From NCBI RefSeq assembly GCF_963082655.1, contig NC_081555.1, positions 179,778,151 through 179,842,150 of the forward strand: a stretch of 64,000 bases of DNA. Direction: 5' to 3'. The position numbers and the translations under genes are program-made. This DNA is from Stomoxys calcitrans (taxonomy: Eukaryota; Arthropoda; Insecta; Diptera; Muscidae). Shown piece by piece: positions 45,911-58,041 of this stretch. How positions within the stretch are numbered: position 1 is the first letter of the stretch; each line of letters begins with the position of its first letter. A model generated the notes under the pieces. That model made no database searches, was not told where the DNA came from, and was given only the letters and a program-made list of their open reading frames with translations.

Positions 45911-46795
45911 TTTTTATACCCACCACCGAAGGATGGGGGTTTGTAACATATCGAAATATCCATTTCCAACACTATAAAGTATATATATTCTTGATCAGCG
46001 TAAAAATCTAAGACGATTTAGGCATGTCCGTCCGTCTGTCTTAAATCACGCTACAGTCTTTAAAAATAGAGATATTGAGCTGAAACTTTGCAGAGATTCT
46101 TTTTTTGTCCATAAGCTGGTTAAGTTCGAAGATGGGCTATATCAGACTATATATTGATATAGAGTCTTAGGCCCATAAAAGCCACATTTATTATCCGATT
46201 TTGCTGAAATTTGCCACAGTGAGTATAGCTGTCATATAGACCGATCTCTCGGTTTTAGGTTTGTGGGCCATAAAAAGCGCATTTATTGTCCGATGTCGCC
46301 GCAATTTGGGACAGTGAGTTGTGTTAGGCCCTTCGAAATCCATCTTCAATTTCACTCAGATCGGTCCAGATTTGGATATAGCTGCGATATATATTTATTG
46401 TTTTGAGAACATAAAAGGCGCATTTATTGTCCGATGTTGCGGAAATTTGGGACAGAGAGTTAAGTTAAGCCCCTCCACAAATTTCTGCAATTTGGTCTAG
46501 ATCGATGAAGATTTTCATATAGCTGCCATATAGACCGATATCTCGATTTAAGGTCTTGACATTTATAATCCGATTTAACTGAAATTTGACACATTGATTT
46601 ATGTTAAGCTTTTCGACATTCATGTTCATATATGGTTTAGATCGGCTTATTTTTAGATATAGCTACTAAAAAGACCAACATTTTGTTGTACACAATTGAA
46701 CAATGACTTGTACTTATTAATATTTCAAATCGGATCATATTTCGATATAACTGCTATGGGACATAAGGTATGCACTTTCACCGGATACAATCGAT
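45911..46795 (+). mobile_element. Family-B element, 3'-truncated
   Basis: It begins exactly at a family-B 5' terminus, has GTCCGTCCGTCTGTC near 46028 and about four units, then fades near 46795 before any palindromic end. Confidence 0.8.
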
Positions 46796-48717
46796 TTAAT
46801 TATCGGTTTAAATTAATCAAAATCCTAAACACTTTAAAGCTTCTCTGTAACTAGTCTTTAATTGAAATTATTACTTTACAATGACGGTGTAGTCAGTTTA
46901 AAAACTAGTTCATTTCAGAACTACCAAACGAACGACAAACTAAATACTTCATGTTCCATAAGCCTAAAATTCTAAACTCTTCGCTGCACTTCATGTTCCA
47001 AAGTAGTCTGGACAAAGCATCTGTGGTTGTTGGTACATATAGTATATTTGCATTTTTTATTAGAATCATTATTGTTAGTAAAGCTAAGTTAAGATGAAAC
47101 GAGGAAGCACTACAGACACTTGCTCTAGTGCGTACGTGTGTATGTGTACATATTTGCATACGAAAAGATAGTCCATGTGAAATCCTAAACCCCACTACAT
47201 TACCATTATTGTGTTTTCGTTATTTTTTGGATTTACTAGTTTAGAGAAAGAAAAATCAAGCAGAAGGAGAGCCAGCAGTCATTGTCGTATGATCCTTAAC
47301 CCCAAAATGCATTGTTGTTTTTATAGTAACAAAGAGTTTTTTTTAGTCTCATAGCCATCTCACAGCCATCAGCAGCAGCAGCAGCATCATCATCATCATC
47401 ATCACCATCCTCGTCTTCATTATGTATGCATGTTTAAGCATGTTCATGTAATTGTCGAGTATGCATATATGTATTTATAACATATATATATCTATACAAT
47501 TATAACTACTAATACTATTACATAAAATAGTACCATCCACACAACCATAGAGACATCCTTAACAAACAAAAAAGAAAGAAAGAAAACAAAAATTCTCTAA
47601 GCCTAAGTCGCCCGTAGTTAGTCTTCTTTTTCATGTAAATTAAATTGTATACATAAAAAACACACACATACAAAAACATATCTAGTACATACATAAATCC
47701 CAACTACTTACATACCTACTTATACATATATAAATATACATATACATTGTACTACTTACCCAACTACGCAGTAAGTAAAAGCAAAACAAACAAAAAAAAA
47801 ACAAACCTTAGCAAAAGAAAAACAAATCGGAAGACAAATTAAGTAAACAAAAACCCTAAAATTAAATTTAAACAACTTTGTAAGCCAAAATTTCCAATTG
47901 GATTAAAAACAAACAAAAAACTTTAAACGAAATGTGTAAGAGAGGGAAAACAAAAAAAAAACAAAAACCAAGCAACCCACAACTAACTTTAATTTATTAC
48001 TTGATACTTAAGTAAGATTTTAAATAAGTAAATGAATGAACATTAAAACAAAATACAAAGAAAAAACGAAAATTTTAAAATTAATTTATTTGTAAACGCT
48101 TAAAACAACCATTCAAACCCACAACCATATAACATATATTGTAAAAAGTTTAGACTCTAATATACGCTTTTAAAGAAAAGAGACACAAAAACCAACAACA
48201 AATCCTAGCCTAGTTATAATACGAACGATATGTAACGACCTAAACGAATCGAAATGACAATTGGACGAAGCTAAAAGAGACACAGGAAAAAAAACGACAA
48301 GCAGCGAAAGCAGACGCGTCACAATGTGCAAATGATTATAATCAAATTCTACTTTAATTAGCTGACAGTTTGTTTTTTATTTTAGAATAAACCAAATTGA
48401 AGAGGCGCTTTCTGGGCCCCTCACCTCCCTGGGGTGGGGGGCTTAAGGATGAAGCCACGACTACGAGAGGATCGATTTAGCCAAGTTATTATAAAACCAA
48501 AAAACAAAAAAAACGAATAAAAGAAAATTGAACCGAAAGAAACACGATAGTAATACGTTAAATATTGCTGCCTTATTCCTTGTAAAAAAAACAACAACAA
48601 CAAATGAAAAACAAAAGAAGACTCAAAGACACTATAACACTCCATCAACAGACAGACCGACGGACTTGGACACCACTGAACTGAGAGCTGTTCACTGACA
48701 AATTTGAAAGGATTTTA
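46796..48717. other. A-rich noncoding block, possible 3' UTR
   Basis: No gene. It contains (CAG)n(CAT)n at about 47370-47402 and many CAAAA/ACAAA runs on the plus strand, the look of long fly 3' UTRs. AATAAA words occur near 48386 and 48516. Assignment to kirre is only a guess. Confidence 0.35.
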
Positions 48718-50158
48718 TTATTTTTATACCCTCCACCATAGGATGGGGGTATACTAATTTCGTCATTCTGTTTGTAACTCCTCCATATATTCGTCTAAGA
48801 CCCTATAATGTATACATATTCTTGATCGTCATGACATGTTTAGTCGATGTAGCCATGTCCGTCTATCTATCTAAAGCACGCAAACTTTCGAAAGAGTAAA
48901 GCTAGGCGCTTGAAATTGTGCACAAATACATTCTATTAGTGTAGATCGGTTGGGATTGTAAATGGGCCAAATGGGAACCGATCTTGGGTCTTGACTTCTC
49001 GAGCCTCTAGAGAGCGCTTTTCTCGTCCGATTTGAATGAAATTTTGCATGATGTGTTTTGTTATGACTTCCAATAACCGTGTTAAGTATGGTTTATCTCG
49101 GTTCATGTATTGATATAGCTGTCATACAAACCGATCTTGGGTTTTGACTTCTTGAGCCTCTAGAGGGCGCAATTCTCGTCCGATTTGACTGAAATTTTGC
49201 ACGTGGTGTTTTTGTATCTCTTCCAATAACTGTTTTAAGTATGGTTGACATCGGTCCATGTATTGATATAGCTGCCACTTAAACCGATCTTGGGTGTTGA
49301 CTTCTTGAGCCTCTAGAGGGCGCAATTCTCGTTCGATTTGACTGAAATTTTGCACGTAATGTTTTGATATCACTTTCAACAACTGCGCCAAATAAGGTTC
49401 AAATCGGTCTATGTTTTTATATAGCTTCTATATAAACAGATCTTGGGTCTTGACTTTTTAAGCCACTAGAGGGCGTATTTCTCGTCCGATTTGGCTGAAA
49501 TTTTGCATAAGGTGTTTTGTTATTACTTTCAATAACTGTGCTAAGTCTGGTGTAAATCGGTACATAACCTTATATAGCTGTCATATAAACCGATCATGGA
49601 TCTTGACTTCTTGAGCCATTAGAGCGCGCAATTCTCATCCGATTTGGCTGAAATTTTGCATGAAGTGTTTTGTTATGACTTCCAAAAACTGTGCTTAGTA
49701 TGGCGCAAATCGGTTTATAACCTGATATAGCTGCCATATAATCCGATATTGCATCTTGACTTCTTGACTTCTTGAGCCTCTAGAGGGCGCAATTCTCATC
49801 CGATTTGGCAGAAATTTTGTACAACGTCTTCTCTCATGACCAACATACGTATCTAATATGGTCTGAATCGATCAATAGCTTGATACAGCTCGCATATAAA
49901 CCGATCTCCCGATTTTGCTTCTGGAGCCCCTACAAGGCGCAATTCTTGTCCGAATGAACTGAAATATTACACAATGACTTCTGCAATGTTCAGCATTCAT
50001 TTATGGTCCGAATTCGACTATAGCTTGATATAACTCCAATACATTAACAGTTTTTATTTAATATTCTTTGTTTGCCTAAAAAGAGATACCGCGCATAGGA
50101 CTCAATAAAATCGAATCCATGGTGGAGGCCCGGCCGAACTTAGCACGCTTTTACTTCT
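48718..50158 (+). mobile_element. Family-A element, near complete
   Basis: The 5' terminus is TTTTTATACCCTCCACCATA. About eight units follow, marked by CTTGAGCCTCTAGAGGGCGC. The 3' end reads CCATGGTGGAGG then CCCGGCCGAACTTAGCACGC: about 15 bp, including half of the palindrome, is deleted between these. It lies between the kirre flank and Cdk7. Confidence 0.85.
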
Positions 50159-50589
50159 TTAAATTTAAGATGTCCAATTTTCCAAAATTTTTAAGAAAAA
50201 TTAACCTTAGTGAAAAATTTTTTACTAACAATAATGAAAGTTTTTAGTTCTTTTTATGAAAAATTTTTCTTTGGTGGAAGATATTTTACTTGAAATCATA
50301 CTCGTACTTACTTTACAGATTAAATACAAACGACCTTATAAACAAAGCTTATTGTAGATTTAAAATGGAATAATTTGACATATTTCCTTAAAGAACTGTC
50401 TTCATAAAGTTTTGTGAATAAGGCCAAAAATCTTCATTCTTCAAAAATCTTTAAATGAAATTCATTCAAAGTTAGAAAATATATTTTGGAGCAAAGACAA
50501 CATTGTACCTTAGTCAAAGTAACAGCAAATCATTTCAATTGAAGCTTCCTTAAATATTTTCATTTCATAAGTAAAACAGTTTTGTTAAA
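50159..50589. other. Intergenic, nothing recognised
   Basis: AT-rich sequence with no supported feature. Confidence 0.35.
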
Positions 50590-50763
50590 CAAATGTGTGA
50601 AAATGTGCCAAGTTCTGCCGGACTCAAACTTGAGAACCCACCACCAGGGATTCTACTGGATTCTACTAAGAAATTTACACAACTTAACTTAGTTGAAGGG
50701 CGCATGTGTATTTTACGCACAAAGTTTCTACCAAATCAGCCAAAATTTAAGCTTCTTGGGCCA
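50590..50763 (-). repeat. Fragment of the 32-kb-type A/B-related repeat
   Basis: Shares AAATGTGCCAAGTTC-like, ACCCACCACCAGGGATTCTA and AAAGTTTCTACCAAATCAGC phrases with 32255-32470, joined directly to element X. Confidence 0.55.
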
Positions 50764-51003
50764 CATGACATAATTTCCAGGTAGTGTACCGTAAACAGCT
50801 GAGTACAATTTTTTCTCGCGAAGTGCACTATCTGTCAACGAGTTTTGGTTGTGTGTGTATTATGGTTAAGAACTATAATACATATAAACAACGAAAAATA
50901 GCGCGAACTAGTTCCAAACACAAAATCAGATTTGCACTAATCACTAATTTTGACAGATAGTGGACTCAATATTTTGCTTTTGGGCAACTGCCACTACCTG
51001 TAA
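50764..51003 (-). mobile_element. Element X, reverse copy
   Basis: Bounded by CAGGTAGTGTACCGTAAACA on the left and CACTACCTGT on the right. Inside are CGAAGTGCACTATCTGTCAA and TTTTGACAGATAGTGGACTC, subterminal inverted repeats. It is reverse to the copies at 55033, 61624 and 62455. No protein is encoded. Confidence 0.75.
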
Positions 51004-51160
51004 ATGAATATATCTTGCTTGCAGCTACAAATGAAAATGTATGTTTTAAAAGCTTCAAGCAACATTAAATAAAGTTATTTGTCAATAGAAATGACATATA
51101 TGTACTTTATTAGTGAGAAATTATTAGAAATGCGACCAAGATTATAAATCGATGTTTGTA

Positions 51161-51374
51161 CAGGGTGGCTGATGAATATTGCTACATTTTTTTTTCGGTG
51201 TATGGAATACATTTTTCTTTTATTCATGTTAAATTAAATTATTAAATTAATTATTAAATTATTATTAATTAAATTAATTAATTAATTAATTAAATTAATT
51301 ATTAAATTATTATTATTAAATAGAAAAAAAGTTATTACATTTTTTTTTGGTAGCGGCTTTCATCAGCCACCCTG
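51161..51374. mobile_element. TA-flanked MITE (CAGGGTGGC family), copy 2
   Basis: The reverse of the 442-673 copy, with the same 16-bp ends, TA flanks and TTAATTAA core, but without the 18-bp duplication. It abuts half of an element X copy on its right. Confidence 0.8.
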
Positions 51375-51375
51375 T

Positions 51376-51528
51376 ATGTTACTAGTTCGCGCCATTTTCG
51401 TTGTTTGTGTGTGTTATGGTTCTTAACTATTATACACACACAACCAAAAGTCGTTGACAGATAGAGCACTTTGCAAAAAAAAATTGTACTCAGCTGTTTA
51501 CGGTACACTACCTGGTAATTATGTCATG
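51376..51528 (+). mobile_element. Element X, 3' half
   Basis: Runs from TATGTTACTAGTTCGCGCCA to CGGTACACTACCTGGTAATT. The 5' half is missing. The MITE sits at the break. Confidence 0.7.
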
Positions 51529-51720
51529 GCTGCAAGAAAAAAATTCACCAATGCTTATTATGTCAACCTGTTATACAAAGAAAATTTCATTTTCAGTAAC
51601 GGAACCGGTAACGAAAATTCGTTTTGCATATCAATGCATTTCTTAAGGCCACAACAGAATGAGCGGGTTGAGGAGCGTCGCAAATACTGCAAATAAATGT
51701 TAAAAAAGCAACAATATTAG
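51529..51720 (+). repeat. Dispersed repeat segment
   Basis: GCAAGAAAAAAATTCACCAA, TATACAAAGAAAATTTCATT and GGTAACGAAAATTCG-type phrases recur at 54536-54660. It follows directly after element X, so X may be the end of a larger element. Confidence 0.55.
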
Positions 51721-51734
51721 CTTTCACGACCAAA

Positions 51735-52023
51735 AACACTACTTCACGTGAAGCAACACAGAATGACGCTCGCTTTCAAGCGTCAAAGTTGCAAATGTTT
51801 TAACTTTTCAGGGTTTTTTTTTTGTGTGGGATTTATGTACAGAGTTGCATTTTTGCAACGCGACGCTCAAAAACAAAACTCAACAAAACCAATATGGTAA
51901 CGAACGTTGTTTTTTAGCGTCGCGTTGAAAACACAGCACAACGCGGAAAAGCTTCAAAAATTTCAACTTTAACGATCGAAATCGAGCGTCATTCTTTGTT
52001 GCTGTGCGTTAAGTAGTGTTTTA
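51735..52023. repeat. Imperfect inverted repeat (about 40-bp arms)
   Basis: The arms at about 51735-51775 and 51983-52023 are reverse complements with a few mismatches, around ACTACTT and AGAATGACGCTCG. The interior repeats GCAACGCGACGCTC-type words. It is probably a degraded palindromic transposon. Part of the interior recurs just downstream to about 52125. Confidence 0.6.
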
Positions 52024-52125
52024 TGACGTCAAAGTTAAAAATTGTTTTACTTTTGAGCGTTGCTTTTGCGGGATTTGTTTGCAGAGTTGCAATTTCCAAC
52101 CCAACACTAAAACACAAAGCACAAT

Positions 52126-54271
52126 GCTCTCTTTCTTTTTTGGCCTTTGGCAGATATCGTAAGGTTATATTTATTTATATATAAAGGTGCCGAGGTAGAT
52201 AAAGTCCCCGAACATTTGTTTTAGTGATAAACATTCATTCTCTGTAAATTTTAAGCCTCAGTGACACACGCTTCTGGTGCCGAAATGAATGATAGTAAGG
52301 CATCTTCAACTAACTGAACAATGCTATGCCATTGTGTAGTAATATCGGGACAAGGAGTTCTTTCTACAGTTGACAAGTTTCACAAAATCTACCCCTTATC
52401 TCTTAATGTGAACAGCTCTTCATACGCACACAGAGACAAATTACAAAGAAAAACGCCCCAAGACATTTTATCTTAAATCCTTATATTAATGCATTATTTA
52501 TTTATTTTATTTGTTTTGGTACAAAATATTAAAAGAAAAACGCAAACAAACAGAAAAACCAAAACAACAATTGAAATGTGAAATTATCTACACTTTTTTC
52601 TAGTTCATCTATCTATGTATGTATATTTATATAATTTATTTTCCATTATACTTTTATAATCAAATGCTATTTGACATTTTTATCTATAGATAATTATATA
52701 TTTTTTTCTTTTTTTGTCTAAATTAAAAGTGTTATAAAAAAACAAATAAATGAAAAAAAAAAAACAACTTATTAAGATAAAACTTGAAATAAACGAAAAG
52801 ATATTAAAAAAATTATAATTCTTGGATTTTTATTTTTCAGGTCAAAGTAATCTTAAGGAAAGCCAAATGGACATTATGTCAGCTCTTAAAAGATACCAAA
52901 TAGAATAGTTTCACTGTCTCAAGGACATGCAATTGCTGCTTAATTTAGTACTAGATAGATAGGCCGTGAAGGCCAAGAATAAAACGCAAAAGTTTCCATT
53001 GCCAGTCTGTTTGTTTGTCAAGAGGTGGTAACGCCATTTCCCAACCTGTCAAAACAATACGAGCAAAAAAGTGCAATCTGTGCAATGTGTGGGCAATGTG
53101 TGAATGAACACATTTCGAACCGAAATTCAATGATTTGCAAGCGTTGCTCGTTAGTAAGTCTATTCATGATGAAATGTCAAAGCATACTGAGCATCTTTCT
53201 CTTTGACACCATGTCTGAAATCCCACGTGATCTGTCAAATACTAATGCATGAAAATCCTAACCTCAAAAAAATCACCCTTTACATGAGCCTGCACTGATA
53301 ATTTATCCAATGCTTCGTTGTCCTGGTGGATAGATGTCATTTTCATACACATTGCATTGCACTGCACTGTATAGTACTAAAATAAAACACAGCTAATATA
53401 TAGAGATACAGTAGTTCAATTGCGCCATTTGGTTGCCAAATGTTACTGAGGTGGGACACATATACTAATAATTTAAACCATTTAAGGGTTCACTGATGCT
53501 AAATTACACTTTTTATATATAAAAAATGTAATTTTGGAACTTTTGGATAACCGTTACGAAAGATTCTAAATTGACTAACGACACCTGTTGATCATTATAT
53601 GTAACTACAATATAACTTAATATGGAAATATTCAGATCTGGCAATAATGTAAACAGCAAGTTCAACAACCACAATTGCATACGGTTACCAAAGTCAATCA
53701 TCAAGTGGCTCACACCTATGAATATATTCAACTATAGGACCTACCGAGAAGGACAATTTATCGTTCAATAGTATGACTTTCAAAATTATGGTTATGCTCA
53801 GATAAATCAAAATAATTGAGAAATAAATGAGTATTATGCTACGTTTACATTGAAAAATATATCATCTCTATTTAAGTTTAGGGCCCTGTATGCACCTCAA
53901 GCGAAATTTTCGGTATCAAACACATGGTGACATGAAACAATGCCACTATTACACGGTAGTCTTATGACATGTCACTTTTTGTATTTACATGAAATTCAAA
54001 ATGTTTGCCAAAATTGTCAATTCACATAGAATACCGAATTTTTGCCATGACACTTGTATGTGTTATTTTAGTATCACATGACCTTAAAAATGTGAGCAAA
54101 TCAGTTTTTTTTACGCGTAAAAACTGTTTAAATTGTGTGAAAGAAGAATAACTCATAAATTTGTGAAAACCATTGAATTTGGGGTTGCTTTAAATCAACT
54201 AACAACAAAAACAGCAAATTTCTTTACGTTTTTGTCAGAAGGAATAGAGCACGCTCTAAGCCAAAAAATTA
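52126..54271. other. AT-rich intergenic block
   Basis: No gene was supported. Poly-A/poly-T runs are frequent at 52490-52830. The short frames (for example 53025-53252) have no recognisable family. Confidence 0.4.
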
Positions 54272-54507
54272 TTGGGTTGCCCAAAAAGTAATTGCGGATT
54301 TTTTAAAAGAAAGTAAATGCATTTTTAATAAAACTTAGAATGAACTCTAATCAAATAAACTTTTTTTACACATTTTTTCTAAAGCAAGCTAAAAGTAACA
54401 GCTGATAACTGACAGAAGAAAGAATGCAATTACAGAGTCACAAGCTGTGAAAAATTTGTCAACGCCGACTATATGAAAAATCCGCAATTACTTTTTGGGC
54501 AACCCAA
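54272..54507. mobile_element. Mariner-type MITE (TTGGGTTGCCCAAAAAG), copy 1
   Basis: 236 bp with about 30-bp terminal inverted repeats (TTGGGTTGCCCAAAAAGTAA), flanked by TA target duplications. Two further copies lie at 61704-61939 and 62588-62821. It has no coding capacity. Confidence 0.9.
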
Positions 54508-55027
54508 TATATACTACTAAATTTTCATTCGAAGTTGCAAGAAAAAATTCACCAATGCCTATTGTGTCACCCTGTTACGCAAAGAAAATTTCATTTAAGC
54601 TTCGTACATGCAAGAGAAAATTTCGGAAACGGTACCGGTAACGAAAATTTTGTTTAGGATATGTCAGCTTTCCTTATGGTAACGAAAATTTCGCCTGACA
54701 AAGAAAAAGAGTACGTCGAATTTCGCAATAATTTAATAGGCATTTTCGCTGTGAATGAAGTCACTACTAGCCTTTATAAATTAAAGGGGGACGAAGAAAA
54801 TGCGAACACATTCCGCAGAAGTAGTACTGAGTTCTTTAAACAAAATACCAGCGACAAATTTCGCTTCAATTAATTGCAAATTTAATCCAAGCAACTCGGT
54901 ATCACCAATGTTGCTTCTGTTGTGTGGCTTTAGTTTGTGTTATCCAATTAAAAGTGGCATATTTCGCACAAAAATAATACGCAATTTTCGCATGATTGAA
55001 GTTAGTACTAGGCAAGATATATTAAGA
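54508..55027 (+). repeat. Dispersed repeat, related to 51529-51720 and 43095-43395
   Basis: Contains both the GCAAGAAAAAATTCACCAAT part shared with 51.5 kb and the CAGAAGTAGTACTGAGTTC part shared with 43.1 kb, showing these belong to one larger repeat. A 70-codon frame at 54661-54873 has no recognised domain. Confidence 0.55.
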
Positions 55028-55032
55028 TAATA

Positions 55033-55242
55033 ACAGGTAGTGGCAGCAACAAAATATTTAGTGTACTATATGTTAAAATCAGTGATAAGTGCAACTCTGA
55101 TTTTGAGTATGTTACTAGTTCGTTGTTTTGGTGCTTAACTATAATACACAAACACAAATAAAACTCGTTAACAGATAGTGCACTTCGCGAGAAAAATTTG
55201 TACTCAGCAGTGGACGGTACACAACCCGGTTATTATATCATG
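55033..55242 (+). mobile_element. Element X without a nested insertion
   Basis: Runs CAGGTAGTGGCAGC, then TTAGTGTACTATATG, then GTACACAACCCGGTTATTAT. It has no MITE in it, so it supplies the uninterrupted reference (TTAACTATAATACACAAACA) for the insertion in the 62.5-kb copy. Confidence 0.75.
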
Positions 55243-55311
55243 GTACTTGGTTTATATACGTGTTTGTGTTAGTGTTGCTAACACATTTAAAACAACTGTA
55301 AACAAAAAACT

Positions 55312-55591
55312 GGGAGGCCACCGTAGCGCAGAGATTGACATGTCCGCCTATGACGCTGAACGCCTGGGTTCGAATCCTGGCGATACCATCAGGTTTTCCC
55401 CTCCTAATGCTGGCTACATTTGTGAAGTACTATACCATGTAAAACTTCTCTCCAAAGAGTTGTTGCACTGCGGCACGCCATTCGGACTCGGCTATAAAAT
55501 GGAGGCCCCTTATCATTGAGCTTAAACTTGAATCGGACTACACTGATTGATATGTGAGAAGTTTGCCCTTATTCCTTAATGGGCAAAATTT
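55312..55591 (+). mobile_element. SINE copy 6 (best-preserved head)
   Basis: GGGAGGCCACCGTAGCGCAG, the A-box region at 55324-55340, the B-box GGTTCGAATCC at 55367-55377 (a consensus match), and a body ending TTAATGGGCAAAATTTG. It lies about 430 bp upstream of the Cdk7 coding start. Any effect on transcription is speculative. Confidence 0.85.
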
Positions 55592-56018
55592 GTATATGCA
55601 GACATAATACACAGATGTTTCACAATTACGGATAATCGTTGCAATCACGGTTATTCAATTGAAAAAAATTATTTTCTTCCTGATAATTAATGTTCCCGGT
55701 TAATCAAATTATGTTGTACATGTGTACGTAGCTTAAATCACCACAGACGCAGCATAATCGGTTTGGATTTTGTTAAGTCGAGATTATTTAATTTGCAATG
55801 TAAACGTGCTATTACTCTGCTGCAATTTCTTAATGGAAAAGTACGTGAACAGACCTTTTATCTGCTCACACAAAAAGCGACATCTGCGGCATGCACTCAA
55901 CTCTTGTTGTGTCATTTGGCTGGGTTTGGAATTGTTTACATTTTACATTCGTTTACATTTGGCCCATGCGTTTAACTTTGAGTGGGTTTCTAGGTTTAAA
56001 TCAAAATTTAACCGTATA
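55592..56018 (+). promoter_or_regulatory. Cdk7: Cdk7 5' flank / 5' UTR region
   Basis: Unique sequence immediately before the Cdk7 start. The Cdk7 frame is open back to about 55770, but the upstream residues look non-conserved, so this is taken as noncoding. No TATA box or start site can be assigned. Confidence 0.4.
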
Positions 56019-56072
56019 ATGGACAATAAACTGACTCGCTATGAAAAGATTGCCTTCCTTGGAGAAGGACAG
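56019..56072 (+). CDS. Cdk7: Cdk7 coding exon 1
   Basis: Encodes the first 18 residues ([18 protein letters not shown]), including the first half of the glycine-rich loop. The donor is CAG|GTAAGA. Confidence 0.9.
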
Positions 56073-57451
56073 GTAAGATTTACAAGATAATTCCAGAGAA
56101 ATCACTAATCCTCAATCCATTGAAATTAGGTTGTGATTTAAAGGAATTTGTTTTGATCATTGAGGGTAATGTTTTGAAAGCCTTTAAAATCTAAGTAAAA
56201 TTCATGAAAACCTAACATGCAAATGACTTGGATTAGATGATTTCTTCAAAATTAATCTTATAGACAGAAACTCTAAAATGTCCCTTATTTCGTATGGATA
56301 ATACGAGTCCACGGCATTAAGTGTATTGACATAATTCAATAGACTGAATGCCAAAAGCTAAGACTTATGGAATTATTAATTTAAATTAAAATAAAGAGTT
56401 ATAATTTCATTACCTACATGCTATATAAATATTTACTCCATTTTTCATTGCTTTACTTTAAATCGAATTATTTTCCTTCTTTCTCCAGTTTGCCACTGTT
56501 TACAAGGCTCGCGACACATTAACGGAACAAATTGTGGCTGTGAAAAAGATTAAAATCGGAAGTCGAGAAGAAGCTCAGGATGGCATCAATCGCACCGCCT
56601 TAAGAGAAATCAAATTGTTGCATGAGCTACAGCATGAAAATTGTATTGGCTTACTGGATGTTTTTGGTCACAAATCGAATGTTTCATTGGTGTTCGATTT
56701 TATGGACACCGATTTAGAGATCATCATTAAAGATCCCAAAATCATTCTAACACAATCCGATATCAAGGCCTACATAGTTATGACACTCAAGGGATTGGAA
56801 TACCTGCACATGAATTGGATTTTACATCGTGATTTGAAACCCAACAATTTGCTGGTAAACTCTGAAGGCATTTTAAAGATTGGTGATTTTGGTTTGGCGA
56901 AATTCTTTGGATCTCCTTCGCGTATTTATACACATCAGGTGGTAACACGATGGTATCGTGCCCCAGAGTTGCTGTTTGGCGCTCGTCAATATGGCACCGG
57001 CATTGATATATGGGCTGTTGGTTGCATTTTAGCCGAACTTCTATTGAGGGTACCCTTTCTGGCTGGCGATTCAGATTTGAATCAACTGACCAAAATTTTC
57101 CAAGCCTTAGGCACCCCCAACGATGAAACTTGGCCAAATCTAAATAAACTGCCAGACTTTATGCAGTTTGTACAATTCCCAGGAGCTCCCCTATCTCATT
57201 ACTTCACTGCCGCCCCCGATGATTTGATAGAATTAGCTGAGAAACTATTAGCCTTAGACCCCTCGAAACGGTGCACTTGTACCGAAGCTTTGGAAATGAA
57301 ATATTTCACCAATAAGCCAGCACCTACCTTGGGCCATAAGTTGCCTCTGCCAAGTTCGAACAAACAAAATGTGGATGAGAAACCCAATCTGAAACGAAAG
57401 ATTTTGGATGCCATGGAAGGCGTGGGTAATCCCAAGAAGTTAGTATTTTAG
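56019..57451 (+). CDS. Cdk7: Cdk7: cyclin-dependent kinase 7 (CAK/TFIIH kinase), 2 coding exons
   Basis: The coding parts are 56019-56072 and 56489-57451, 338 residues, with a phase-0 intron (GTAAGA ... CTCCAG). Family knowledge: Cdk7 with cyclin H and Mat1 phosphorylates the T-loops of cell-cycle CDKs and, within TFIIH, the RNA polymerase II C-terminal domain. It acts in the nucleus. Visible motifs: glycine loop GEGQFATVY spanning the intron, ATP-binding Lys in AVKK (K37), NRTALREIK (52-60), catalytic HRDLKPNN (D133), DFGLAK (D151), and T-loop [19 protein letters not shown] with S160 and T166, both phosphosites in CDK7. It ends NPKKLVF, much as vertebrate CDK7 ends. The length is close to the usual 340-350. 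[11 protein letters not shown] was chosen as the start because it aligns with the family, although the frame is open further upstream. Confidence 0.95.
56489..57451 (+). CDS. Cdk7: Cdk7 coding exon 2
   Basis: Carries the rest of the kinase domain and the C-terminal tail (residues 19-338), starting FATVYKARD after a pyrimidine-rich acceptor (TTCTTTCTCCAG). The intact open frame has no stops or frameshifts. Confidence 0.95.
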   Translation, partial: FATVYKARDTLTEQIVAVKKIKIGSREEAQDGINRTALREIKLLHELQHENCIGLLDVFGHKSNVSLVFDFMDTDLEIIIKDPKIILTQSDIKAYIVMTLKGLEYLHMNWILHRDLKPNNLLVNSEGILKIGDFGLAKFFGSPSRIYTHQVVTRWYRAPELLFGARQYGTGIDIWAVGCILAELLLRVPFLAGDSDLNQLTKIFQALGTPNDETWPNLNKLPDFMQFVQFPGAPLSHYFTAAPDDLIELAEKLLALDPSKRCTCTEALEMKYFTNKPAPTLGHKLPLPSSNKQNVDEKPNLKRKILDAMEGVGNPKKLVF

Positions 57452-57482
57452 GTATTAGAGTTATAAGATTGGTTCAATTGAG

Positions 57483-57488
57483 AATAAA
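57483..57488 (+). other. Cdk7: Cdk7 candidate poly(A) signal
   Basis: AATAAA lies 32 bp after the stop codon, implying a very short 3' UTR. Confidence 0.55.
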
Positions 57489-58041
57489 CATATTTTCGCA
57501 GACCTAATGGAGATTTCGTTACAACTCTTTTAAATCATCATCATTCCTTTGTTAAGTAAAATATCCCACATTCGTCGTTTTCTACTGTAAAGTATGTTCT
57601 ATTTGTTAGTTTACAAACAAAAAGTCTCAAATACAGACAAGTTATTAAATTGCCAATTGTTTTGATTTGATAATTTCGCGCCTTTCGGGCCACTTTTGAC
57701 AGCATTAGAGATCAGTTACTTAAATAAATGCCAGTTGTTGTTGCGAAGCTCTTATAAGTGAACAAGCTCAAGTTCCGGCCCATAGGATTGATCGCCAACA
57801 CGTCATTTGGTTATTTAAAGGCGCCAGTAACTCGCCTTGTCATGTCGAGTATCATATGCACTCAGTATTTGCCGCCGCCCGGCTTCTCACTGAGATTTTC
57901 CACGTTATGCCGCTGGTTTCCCACGAATGCTGTTGCAATCACTCCGTATACCTATGGAGCATTCCCATATTCGCAACCTTCGGACGCGCTCGATAGCTCT
58001 GCAATGAGCTTCTTATTCGGAGCTTAGAATTCCTATCCATG
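57489..58041. other. Intergenic with possible LINE-derived sequence
   Basis: 57740-58030 is open in one plus frame without recognisable motifs and is GC-richer than its surroundings. It lies beside the Jockey-type fragment and may be its 5' or untranslated region. This is unproven. Confidence 0.35.

Noticed and set aside
52184..52206. 20-bp match (GGTGCCGAGGTAGATAAAGT) to the LINE at 2816-2836
   Set aside because: The match is too short and isolated to call a LINE fragment.
55770..56018. N-terminal extension of Cdk7 in the open frame upstream
   Set aside because: The upstream residues are Cys/Leu-rich without kinase-family similarity, and [11 protein letters not shown] matches the usual start of the family.
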